The notes under the pieces were generated by a model, which saw only the letters and a program-made list of their open reading frames with translations, was not told the DNA's origin and ran no database searches. A stretch of DNA of 64,000 nucleotides from Corynespora cassiicola (taxonomy: Eukaryota; Ascomycota; Dothideomycetes; Pleosporales; Corynesporascaceae): assembly GCA_022059125.1 (NCBI GenBank), contig JAEUWY010000002.1, positions 4,340,001 to 4,404,000 on the forward strand, written 5' to 3'. Positions 55,507 to 64,000 of this stretch are shown in pieces (within the stretch, counting starts at the first letter, position 1; each line of letters begins with the position of its first letter). The translations under genes and the position numbers were made by a program.

Positions 55507-57961
55507 CTACTCAACCTCACACAAGACAGCCCCCTCATCAACCGCATCCCCCTCCTTCCTCCCCGTCTTAAACTTCCCCCCCACCGCCATAGAAATAGCC
55601 ATCTCCATCTTCATACTCTCCACCACCATGACCGTCTCCCCAGCCTTAACCTCCTCCCCGTCCTTCTTCAACACCTTCAAAATCTTGCACGGCATCGGCG
55701 CAGTCGCCGTCTTCGCACCCCCAGCCAACGCGCCATCCTTCGCAATCTCCTCGCGCAAGCTCTCGGCGAAGGATAGGAGGTCGTACACCTTGTACGCCGT
55801 CCACGAGCCGAGGGACGGGAAGTGCGCGATTACGGTGCGCACAGAGCCGTTTTGCGGGGTGCGGCTGTTGTCGTCTGGGCAGACCATGTGGGCGAGGACT
55901 TTGGCGTTGTTGATGGTGGCGGTGAGCGTTAGGGCGGGATTAGAGGCGGCGGATGGGGCGGTTGGTGTGGCGATGGGTGTTGCGCTCATGAGGGCAATGT
56001 TGTAGGTTGATGATGGGGTGGCTTCTTTTTCTCCGTGGTGGCGGTTGCGGATTTGGGTGCTGATGGTGTTGTACCAGGTCGTTACCTTTTTTGCGACGGA
56101 GTCTTCGGGGCCTTCGGAGGGGGTGCTGGTAGGGGGAGCGTTGCTTAGGCGGACGTGGGCGGAGGTTGCTTTGGGGGACTGTGTGCTGGGGGGTTGGGGC
56201 AGCCATTCTACGAGCAACGGCTGTTCGCTCGGAGCGGTGGACTTTGTGGAGCTTTTGCTGACTGCAGCATTTTCGACAATGTTGGTGTGTTGGTTGATTG
56301 GATCGAAACGCTGGTTTCGGAATCCTAGGCGGGTGTTGCGAAAGGCGCCGCGAGAAGCCAGAGAATGTTCTCTTGATGACTGGCGAAGATAAAGAGCGGG
56401 CATGACACCGTATAGCTTCTGGATACCTGAGACATCTTTACAGTATGGATTTTCCAGTAGTTTCTCCAGATTTTTCGGGATAAAGGATGTAGTATAGGCG
56501 GGATCGCGGAAATCTGGGTGTAGAAGGCAGCTTTGCATGAACAGTTGATTCGTTCGGACACCTGCACACACAGAGCTTGCCAAAACTCTAGCCATTTTCT
56601 CAATAGCCAGTTTTCTGCTAGGAGCCCAGACGACAATCTTCGCGATCATCGAGTCAAAGTAAATGGACACTTCTGAACCTGTCTGGACTGCCGTCTCATA
56701 TCGAACGTCGCCGGGGTTGAAGCCAGCAACATTCGCAGAAGCAGGTAGCCACAAGTCAATAGTTCCACGCTCAGGAAGAAAGTCGTTTTGCGGATCTTCG
56801 GCGCAGAGACGGCACTCTATCGCATGTCCGTGTTGTCGAATCTCCTGGAGACTCGGAATGTCTGCAAAGCGGCCACCGCCTGCAACGTAAAGTTGTAACG
56901 AAACAAGGTCCCATCCGGTAACCTCTTCTGTGATGGGATGCTCGACTTGCAGTCTGGCATTGACCTCGAGGAAATAAAACTTTTGTGCGGCCACGTCGAC
57001 AACGAACTCGACGGTGCCAGCGCCCTCGTAACCGATCAGCTCTGCGATGCGCACTGCAGTCGCACCCATCCGTCTGCGGAAGTCTGGCGTAAGCCAGGGG
57101 CATGGTGTCTCTTCGATAATCTTTTGGTGTCGCCTCTGCACGGAACAATCTCTCTCGTGCAGGCAAACGACCTTGCCATATCTATCGCCCACGATCTGGA
57201 TTTCGACATGCTTCCCTGCCTCAATATATTTCTCCAGGATGATGTCCGCGTCGCCAAAGCTGCGCTGCGCTTCAGATTGAGCGCGCTCGAGCTCCGTGCT
57301 TAACTGTGCGGATTCGCGAACAATTCGCATTCCCTTCCCGCCGCCGCCAGAACTGGCCTTTAGCATCACGGGTAAGCCAATGGATTGGGCCGCTTTTTCG
57401 AGATCGCTGGGGTTCTGGCTGGAGCCACTGAAGCCGGGGATCAGAGGGACTTCGGGGGCGTGCTCGCTCAAATAGGCCTTGGAACTTCTCTTGTTGCCCA
57501 GAGTGGACATGGCGACGGGGCTGGGGCCGATGAAGATGATGCCCGCTTTTCGGACTGCGTTGACAAAGTCTGGATTTTCGCTGAGGTATCCATAACCTGG
57601 ATGGATTGCTTGAGCTCCGGTTTGTACGGCTGTCTCGACGATGAGGTCGATGTCTAGAAAAGGGTTGCGGCCTTCTGAGCGGGCGATGCTTCCAATACCA
57701 ATGGCCTCATCTGCTTGCTGGACATGAAGAGAGTCTGCATCTCTAAAATGATATTGAAATTAGCATTGCCTTTTAGATTCCTCTGAGCAGGGTTGCTTAC
57801 TCATCGACGTAGATGGCGATGGTGGTAATGTTCATTTTTCGACATGTTGCGATGATTCGACAGGCAATCTCGCCCCGATTGGCGATCAGAACACGCTGAA
57901 TAGATGGTCGACCATCTTCATCCACGGGAAGAGAGGCCACCCCCAGTTGTCTATTCGACAT
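55507..57961 (-). CDS. Acyl-CoA carboxylase alpha subunit (biotin carboxylase plus biotin carrier), MCC/GCC type
   Basis: ATP-dependent biotin carboxylase with a C-terminal biotin carrier; works with the neighbouring beta subunit. Two exons, 57961-57801 and 57742-55507, give 798 residues. Seen: [15 protein letters not shown] at the N-terminus, [13 protein letters not shown], the ATP-grasp glycine loop [57 protein letters not shown], and the biotin site [10 protein letters not shown] (lysine near residue 765). The classical AMKM is ESMKM here. It is longer than typical MCC alpha (about 725), with a low-complexity Pro/Ser/Thr linker before the carrier domain. No mitochondrial presequence and no PTS1 (ends CEVE) are visible, so it might enter peroxisomes bound to beta. 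The ATG at 57961 directly precedes the biotin carboxylase domain. Confidence 0.9.
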
Positions 57962-58417
57962 TATGAGCTGTGACAAGATACGGAAATGTTGCCGGAATGG
58001 GTAGTAAACAAGAGACACAATTCCACGCAAAACTATTTAGTTGGGGCTGTTACTGCATCGAATTGACCACGATATCATCTCGAGAAGAATTAGACTGTAT
58101 ATTCACCCCATATTCGCCTGCATTTGGTTCCTCACGCATACTGCTCGGCATTCGGTCGATGATCGCCTCACTTGTCACGTGACCGGGTCGAGCCGTGCCA
58201 CTACTCGGCAACCCGGATCAGGGCGGTACAAGGCTGGGGAAGATGTGGGGACGGAATGCACCGCTGAAATTCTCCCTTGGCACTTGTGTAGCTGCGAGAC
58301 GGGCGTATCCGCGCACTGAGGGTCTGCATTGGCAGTCGCCGTTTTATATATCGGCATCAGTAATTGCTGCACGGTATGGTTACGGCTGCTCTGTGCAAGA
58401 GACGAATCTGATTCATC
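57962..58417. promoter_or_regulatory. Divergent promoter, carboxylase alpha / acyl-CoA dehydrogenase
   Basis: 456 bases between two divergent cluster genes. They contain the second palindrome plus CGG-N6-CCG pair, with more CGG/CCG half-sites (CTCGGCAACCCGG) close by. Confidence 0.65.
58174..58195. promoter_or_regulatory. Palindrome GTCACGTGAC abutting CGG-N6-CCG in the second cluster promoter
   Basis: The palindrome is at 58174-58183 and CGGGTCGAGCCG at 58184-58195, directly adjacent. Both elements recur in the other divergent cluster promoter (52970-53020). Both promoters also have a GGCAACC string shortly downstream (52992-52998 and 58207-58213). Confidence 0.55.
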
Positions 58418-59933
58418 ATGGCAGATACATCCTACAATCCCTTTGCGGACCCTCTTTGGCATCATCAATCGAGGCCTTCGCCTTACTACAATGAATCGCA
58501 CTTTCGTCTGCAGCGCGAACTCCGCGCCTACGTCTCGGAACACATCTCACCCAATTGCGCCGAGTGGGAGGCCGCGGGTCACATCCCGACTTCTGTCCTC
58601 GAGCGGCATGCCTCGCTAGGCTACTCGGCCGTGTCCATTTTCCCTCTTGCAGAGGCCCATCACTTGCAACCTACAACATCCCAGCTCGACGCGTCACAAT
58701 TGGGTCAGCAACGACTACCTGCTGGCATCAAGGCGGAAGAATGGGATGCATTCCACGATCTAGTCTTCATAGACGAGATGGCGAGGTGTGGATACTTGGG
58801 AATTGTTTGGGGGCTAAGCTGCGGTAATAGTATAGGCGTGCCTCCCCTGATAAATTTCGGGACCGAGGAGCAGAAGAAGAGGTGGCTACCCGATGTGCTC
58901 CGGGGCCGCGTGAGGTTCTGCTTGGGAGTAACCGAACCAGATGGTATGTGGCCTATGAATGTGATTGAATTTCTGATGTCCATCATTGATCTTGTCGGAG
59001 AATGGCAGAAGCTAATAATTTCGATGTATAGCTGGATCCGACGTAGCCAACATCACCACAACAGCCGTTCTCAACGCAAAAGGCGATGCCTACATTGTCG
59101 ATGGAGCCAAAAAGTGGATCACCAATGCCATTTTTGCAGACTACTGCACCGCTGCTGTACGCACAGGAACTGAAGAATCTGGGCGCAAGGGTGTCTCGGC
59201 CCTCATCATTCCTTTGAAAGCTAAAGGCGTTACCCTAAGGAAGCTTGAAAATTCCGGTGTCAACGCAAGCGGCTCTACCTATATCGAATTTGACAATGTA
59301 GAAGTGCCGGTTGGAAACCTCCTCGGCAGAGAAAATGCTGGGTTTGAGATTATCATGTCAAGTGAGTGTTTTTGGACCCGCTCTTCTTCTCCTCGTCTTA
59401 GCTTTTGAACGATTCTGACTCATTTGCTTTTAGATTTCAACCATGAACGCCTTTGGCTGGCCTGTACCTCCCTGAGAATGGCTCGCGTTTGCGCTGAGGA
59501 TGCCTACACACACGCCATCACTCGAGAAACCTTTGGCAAGAAACTTATTGAGAATCAGGTCATTCGACAAAAGATATCTTTATTTGGTAGGCAGATCGAC
59601 AGTACCCATGCTTTGATGGAGCAGCTTGTTTATATCGCGTCGCAAAAATCGGACATTCGGTCGCTGTCGTACGTGGGCGGGTTGATGGCAAATCTCAAGG
59701 TGCAGGCCGGGCGTACGTTGGAGCAGGTTGTTAGAGAGGCACAACAAGTCCTTGGCGGCCTAGGTTATTCGAAAACAGGTAAAGGCGCCAGGATTGAGCA
59801 GATCAGCAGGGATGTCCGCGTGATGGTAGTGGGAGGTGGTAGTGAAGAGATCCTCGTGGATCTGGCTGCGAGAGAGGAGATAAAGGCGATGACAGACTTG
59901 CGAAAGAGAGCTAGGATGGAAAACAAACTATGA
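58418..59933 (+). CDS. Acyl-CoA dehydrogenase (isovaleryl/citronellyl-CoA type?), probable PTS1
   Basis: FAD enzyme that introduces the alpha-beta double bond into an acyl-CoA, the step before carboxylation in this pathway. Three exons: 58418-58943, 59032-59361 and 59434-59933, giving 451 residues. Motifs: CLGVTEPDAGSDVANI (FAD/substrate loop rebuilt across intron 1), KKWITNAIFADY, RETFGKKLIENQVIRQK, QVLGGLGYSKTG and ISRDVRVMVVGGGSEEIL. The GGGSEEI end resembles the bacterial-type dehydrogenases with GGG(T/S)xEI more than the classical YEGT. The N-terminus has no mitochondrial presequence and the C-terminus is NKL, a non-canonical PTS1 variant. Whether the substrate is isovaleryl-CoA or a longer isoprenoid acyl-CoA is undecided. 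Confidence 0.85.
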
Positions 59934-60047
59934 AGCAACCGGGTTTCCTAAATTTTCGCCCTTCGTTGGCATCAAAAAGTCGTGGGTTGTCATTATGTCT
60001 GGCCTTTGGGTGCTGCACAACCGTGTGCTTTTTGGGCTTGACTTTAG

Positions 60048-62229
60048 CTATTGGACAAGGAATCCTCCAAAGTCATTCCAGTTGTCGAAATCAAAGACTG
60101 GAGTGGGACTATACACTGGAAGCGGTGCGCTATCGTTGGTTTGCATCTCAGTGTCCATGAATGATGTCATATCAACGGGCCTCGCATGGTCAGAGAGCCA
60201 TCCATAATCTAAGAGATGGCTTAACTCTTCCATTTCAGGTATGTTTACCACTTGGATTTGTTTTGTGGGAGAAAGGAGATCCATGGCCATTTCTCGTGAA
60301 GGGCGAAATGCCCTGAGTGCTGTACTCTATGCATTGCAATAGTGTTAGCTCTCCACTGCAAATGGCACGTAGATGCGATTTCTTCTCACCATTCTTTTGA
60401 AATGTTCCCAATGCCCAGGTGTATTGTCGAGAAACTGCAGACACGTATTATAGAGTGCTCCCGCAGATCCTGCATCAGGTGTATGTGGGTTCAGCGAACG
60501 AAGTTTGAGAGTACCAGCGGCGACTGTGGCAGCGTAGCCATAGAAGCTTGCGTTTAGTAAGCAACGGCTTTCTTGTAGATCTTTGAACATGTTTGCTAGG
60601 CACCTAGCATGCTCAACACTCCTTAAAAATGTTTCGCGTAGAAAACTAGGGGGGACCCTTGCAGCGTATTGTCCCAAGCTTTGGCGAACCAGTAAGGGGT
60701 GGTTCAGAAGGCAGTGGTTTAGATGATATAAGATGAGTGAAGCGGTAAACTGGCAGGCGGATCGGTCAAACTCTCCATCAGGCGTGCGGAAATTCTTTTC
60801 TAGTACAGAGATAAATGTTGCAGGGTCGACCGCTTGTGAGTAGGTTTCGAAACTCAAAAGGATTCCATGAATACGTGTAAACTCGCTGCGGGAGTCCCAA
60901 GGAGGATGCCTCGCCTTTGAGCTCTGCATGAAGTAATGTCGGACTATGCTTCCGAGAGCGGATGCCATAAAGGCGAGTAGAGCAAAATGATCGTCTTTGT
61001 TTAAGCAAACAACCTCTGGGACCTCGCAAAGGTCGGTAAGGGTAGGCTTAATGTCCAAAGCTTCGGACGGTTCATGGTTTCCAATCGTAGGTAATCGGAC
61101 AGTCAGGTCCTCATCCAAAAGGGTTGGCGGGCGGTTGCGACCACAAGATACAAGTCGATCGAGCAAGTACACGGACCAAAAGGTCTTTCGCTGCTCTTCT
61201 TGTTCCAACTGGGAGAGGCTCGGATCAGGTTCGTGAGTGAGCCCAAGACTTTGTGCAAATCGCACAGACAGTCCGATTTTAACCCAAGCTAGCCGTGGAC
61301 GACCTCCTAGAAGATGTGAGCGGATCGTTATATTATCATGTACGAGGATATTCGAGACGAGAATAGTTTACTTACGAACAAAATCAATGACGCCCAACAT
61401 ACTGGCCGCTTGAACTGCATATATGCTAAGGGAATGGTTCTCGGAAAATGACTGCTCGCTAATATCATTCCAGGCTTGTCGAGCGTAAAATTCCGTGGCC
61501 TTGAACTGGTGATCATCAAATAGGGGCTCGTTTGAGAACCTGGCGGCGGTGGCTAGAAGTGCAAAAAGAAAATATGATGGGAGGACTCCCTCATCAATCC
61601 GTCTGTGCAAGCTCACATCTTCAAAGTAGTAATACGGCTGCCTCCAGCAATGGCGTAGGTAGATGTCTGCTGCGGCTTTGATGACAGAAGCGTTTGGTAA
61701 AGGGGATATTGTTCTGAAGAGTTGTGAGCATCCAAGGTTGGAGTTTGATGTCAACACACACCTGTCAATATCAGTCTCGGGTGACGCTGATTTCGAATGC
61801 GTCGAAATGCTTTCTCGCCGCTGGCTTATTGCTAAATCGATGGAACTAAGGCGGCATAGATTAGCAACACGCCTACGCTTGGGAGACTAACGCACTTCAG
61901 GCCATATGCATCAAGCATGGCGAGCTTCGACTCCAGCATATGGACTCGGGCGGCCAAGTCGGCCTCGCGCGTCTTGTTTACCGGGGTATCCGAAATCACA
62001 ATGGCCGTGTTCGAGGTTGACCCGAGATAGCCGTCGTCCCAGCGGCACTCTTGGCCTAAGCGCGTGCAAAAGGCACATGTCGGTCTCTCTCCAGAGCAGC
62101 GGGTCTTTTTCCGCCTGTTGCAAACATGTAAGAAGAAGAAGCTAGCCTGATGGGCGTTGCGACCTACCGGCAATTCAGGCAGGCCTGGCGCACTCGCTTG
62201 GCCTCGCGTTCCTCGTCGTTCCGCTCCAT
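60048..62229 (-). CDS. Zn2Cys6 fungal transcription factor of the cluster
   Basis: Binuclear zinc cluster regulator with a fungal-specific middle homology region. Five exons by eye: 62229-62168, 62114-61896, 61845-61376, 61306-60390 and 60326-60048, giving 648 residues. The zinc cluster CLNCRRKKTRC...CAFCTRLGQEC (C-x2-C-x6-C-x6-C-x2-C-x6-C) is split by intron 1. A short coiled coil follows (LAARVHMLESKLAMLDAYG). The middle region has IYLRHCWRQPYYYFED, VQAASMLGVIDFVR, RPRLAWVKIGLSVRFAQSLGLT and RKTFWSVYLLDRLVSCGR. The C-terminal exon is acidic with an FDFDNWNDFGGF end, a plausible activation domain. The intron 2 donor (GTGCGT) is my best in-phase choice. Likely target: the CGG-N6-CCG sites in the two cluster promoters (inference). 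Confidence 0.85.
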
Positions 62230-62632
62230 GTCACTCTAGATTACCTTACTCAAGGTGGTGATAGGCCAGCCAGTCCGACTTTTGTAAGCTAGGGGCCCGC
62301 TCGTTCGTCATGCAGCTGGGGAGAAGGATGCGTTAAGGTTGATGAAGGACGGGCCTGCATCTAAATCGGCGGGGCCCCGGGCTGTGCTAGCGCATGTAGC
62401 CGCTAAAGCGGGGTCAGGCACTCTTGCAGCTATCCCTGGATACATGTCCGCGAGAACATCCACGGATGTTTTCAATGCAGCGAGGAGTTGTTGAAAATAC
62501 AAACATTAGTATAACGGTGCCAATTCATTTGAAAAGTATGATATTCTATTTTGTTCTTTTCGTTATCATGTAGAGCCCTTTGGAGAGGTTCAATTTCCAC
62601 CGCCGACACCGTTTTTTCCCACCCTCAGAGGC
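62230..62632. promoter_or_regulatory. Regulator promoter and 3' flank of the fusion gene
   Basis: 403 bases between two minus-strand genes. No CGG-N6-CCG and no CACGTG is present here, so the regulator's own promoter lacks the shared elements. A short frame (62308-62502, minus) has no recognisable domain. Confidence 0.5.
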
Positions 62633-64000
62633 TTAGAGCTTAGCCGTGGTTTTTCTGTAAACATATGCATCCCAATCTACCTTCTTCCGGCCAGCCTGGA
62701 ACTCTTTGACGCCAACACTCCCTTCTGCATCCGCTCTCATCATCTCTGCAAAGACCTGCCGGATCCCCTCGGCCTGACTGCGGCCTCCTGCATCCTCCCA
62801 CCCCAGCCTCACAATCTTCTTGCACAGTGTGCTAGCCCTCGGCGCACAAGCCTTCAACTCTGTCAAGTACCCATCCAAGCAATGGGACAAATCCTCCCTG
62901 CCATTCACCACGTGCGCAACAACCCCATGCCGCTGCAGTTCTTCGGCTTGGATGGACCGGGCAGACAGCATGGCCTCTCTCGCGAACGCAAAACCCAATT
63001 CCCTCACCACATACTTGGATATGGTCGCCGGACACAGCCCCAGCTTTGCTTCACTGAGCGTCACGGTCGCAGTGGCTGCAGCGAGTCGCACGTCGCAAGC
63101 GAAAGCCAGCCCCACACCGCCTCCAAATGCAGGGCCATTGATGCAGGCGATGGTCACCTGTGGCGCGCTCTCGATTGCCTCGAATAGGTTCGTCAAACGA
63201 TCGAATTGAGCGAGACTGGCCTCGCCGTTGTCGTCCTGGGCGACTGGGGTGGACTTTGAAAGATCCATGCCCGTGCAGAAAAATTTGCCTGAAGCGCAGA
63301 TTGCGATCCGCGTCGTCGTGTTGTCGTGAGCAGCGGACTTGAAGTATGACGTCAATTGGTGGATCATGGCCTCGGTGAGGGCGTTGCCATTCTTTGGACG
63401 GTTCAGTGTCAGTCTGATATTGGGGCCCGAGCGATGGATGAGGAGGCCCTCGCTATCGGACACGGATTTCCAGGAAAGACTCTGCTTTGGCGACTTGTTC
63501 AGACTCGTCTTCGTTGCGATTGCGGCTCCAGCACGACTCTCGTTCTTCTGTGAGATTGTCTGCGATATCCAAGTCCCCGTTTCCACCAGCTTTCCCAGAT
63601 TGACCCCAGTGGAGACACCAGCCTGCTCGAAGAGATAGACAAGGTCTTCGCTCGCGGCATTCCCTTTTGCACCTGGTGCGTACGGACACCCACCCAGACC
63701 GGCAACACTGCTATCGAAGACGCGGAGCCCGCACTTGTATGCTGTCCACACATTGCTCACTGCTTGGCCGTATGTGTCGTGAAAATGCCCTGCAAGCTTC
63801 TCTGGTGGAATTTGATGACTGAAAAGGAAATGGAGGAGTGACTCGACCTGCTCTGCTACGCCTACGCCCAAGGTATCGCCGAGAGAAACCTCGTAACAAC
63901 CCATCTCAAGAAGTTGCTGGACGCACTTGAAGACGGCGGATTGTGGAGTCGGGCCATCATACGGACAAGAAAAGATGCAGGAGACATATCTAGACGTTGA
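62633..64000 (-). CDS. HMG-CoA lyase fused to methylglutaconyl-CoA-hydratase-like enoyl-CoA hydratase (5' end outside window)
   Basis: One continuous frame, open at the window end, about 455 codons visible. The first part is the C-terminal half of an HMG-CoA lyase: YVSCIFSCPYDGP, MGCYEVSLGDTLGVG, metal-binding HFHDTYGQAVSN, and the G-loop SVAGLGGCPYAPGAKGNAA with the catalytic Cys. After a short linker rich in Ser/Lys comes a complete crotonase domain: RLTLNRPKNGNALTEAM, CASGKFFCTGMDLS, INGPAFGGGVGLAFACDV and SEAKLGLCPATISKYVV, closest in style to methylglutaconyl/isohexenylglutaconyl-CoA hydratases. The fused protein would hydrate the carboxylated enoyl-CoA and then cleave it, channelling two consecutive steps. 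It ends in AKL, a PTS1 signal. No stop or splice signal separates the domains. Confidence 0.88.
   Translation of the reverse strand, partial: STSRYVSCIFSCPYDGPTPQSAVFKCVQQLLEMGCYEVSLGDTLGVGVAEQVESLLHFLFSHQIPPEKLAGHFHDTYGQAVSNVWTAYKCGLRVFDSSVAGLGGCPYAPGAKGNAASEDLVYLFEQAGVSTGVNLGKLVETGTWISQTISQKNESRAGAAIATKTSLNKSPKQSLSWKSVSDSEGLLIHRSGPNIRLTLNRPKNGNALTEAMIHQLTSYFKSAAHDNTTTRIAICASGKFFCTGMDLSKSTPVAQDDNGEASLAQFDRLTNLFEAIESAPQVTIACINGPAFGGGVGLAFACDVRLAAATATVTLSEAKLGLCPATISKYVVRELGFAFAREAMLSARSIQAEELQRHGVVAHVVNGREDLSHCLDGYLTELKACAPRASTLCKKIVRLGWEDAGGRSQAEGIRQVFAEMMRADAEGSVGVKEFQAGRKKVDWDAYVYRKTTAKL

Noticed and set aside
61743..61760. An intron acceptor at ATTGACAG in the Zn2Cys6 gene
   Set aside because: The frame is open across it and reads on naturally (SPETDIDRCVLTSNSN), so no intron is needed there.

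Overview
The window is nuclear DNA of a filamentous ascomycete (Pezizomycotina). Genes are dense on both strands. Introns are short (about 46-115 bases in most genes), with GT-AG ends and CTAAC/CTGAC-type branch sites. The families are fungal: Atg11, CENP-H, Kes1-type oxysterol-binding protein, Nhp6, Zn2Cys6 regulator, fungal F-box-like and BTB proteins. A class such as Dothideomycetes is possible but cannot be proven from the sequence.

Layout. 1-13.5 kb is housekeeping: the 3' end of a biotin-protein ligase, a Kes1-like oxysterol-binding protein, phosphoglucomutase, an Asteroid/XPG-like protein, a one-pass membrane protein, a diacylglycerol-kinase-like enzyme and a Gre2-like reductase. 14.7-16.6 kb holds a PWWP-like/BTB protein with an acidic pentapeptide repeat. 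17-30.6 kb holds Sec11 signal peptidase, a tRNA-like relic, Nhp6, a GC-rich low-complexity gap, the divergent pair CENP-H/Atg11, and a secreted pectin methylesterase. 30.6-40.3 kb is nearly gene-free apart from one small Cys-rich protein. 40.3-47.4 kb has an F-box-like protein, two uncharacterised proteins, a CCDC174-like protein and homoserine dehydrogenase. 47.4-50.8 kb is AT-rich, with a broken small gene and an F-box/2EXR-like gene.

50.8-64 kb is a catabolic gene cluster and the most interesting part. It holds an acyl-CoA synthetase, both subunits of a methylcrotonyl/geranyl-type biotin carboxylase, an acyl-CoA dehydrogenase, a Zn2Cys6 regulator and an HMG-CoA lyase fused to an enoyl-CoA hydratase. 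The last runs off the window. Together these make a complete leucine/isovalerate-type route (or the related acyclic-terpenoid route): acyl-CoA, then enoyl-CoA, carboxylation, hydration, and cleavage to acetyl-CoA plus a keto acid. Four of the five enzyme polypeptides end in peroxisomal PTS1-like tripeptides (AKL, ARL, NKL, AKL). This suggests a peroxisomal copy of a pathway that is normally mitochondrial. Two divergent promoters inside the cluster share a perfect GTCACGTGAC palindrome and a CGG-N6-CCG element, which fits control by the cluster's own regulator. The biotin-protein ligase at the window's start would biotinylate the carboxylase, but it lies about 50 kb away and is not part of the cluster.

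Exon boundaries were read by eye from splice signals, reading phase and family resemblance; no alignment was run.
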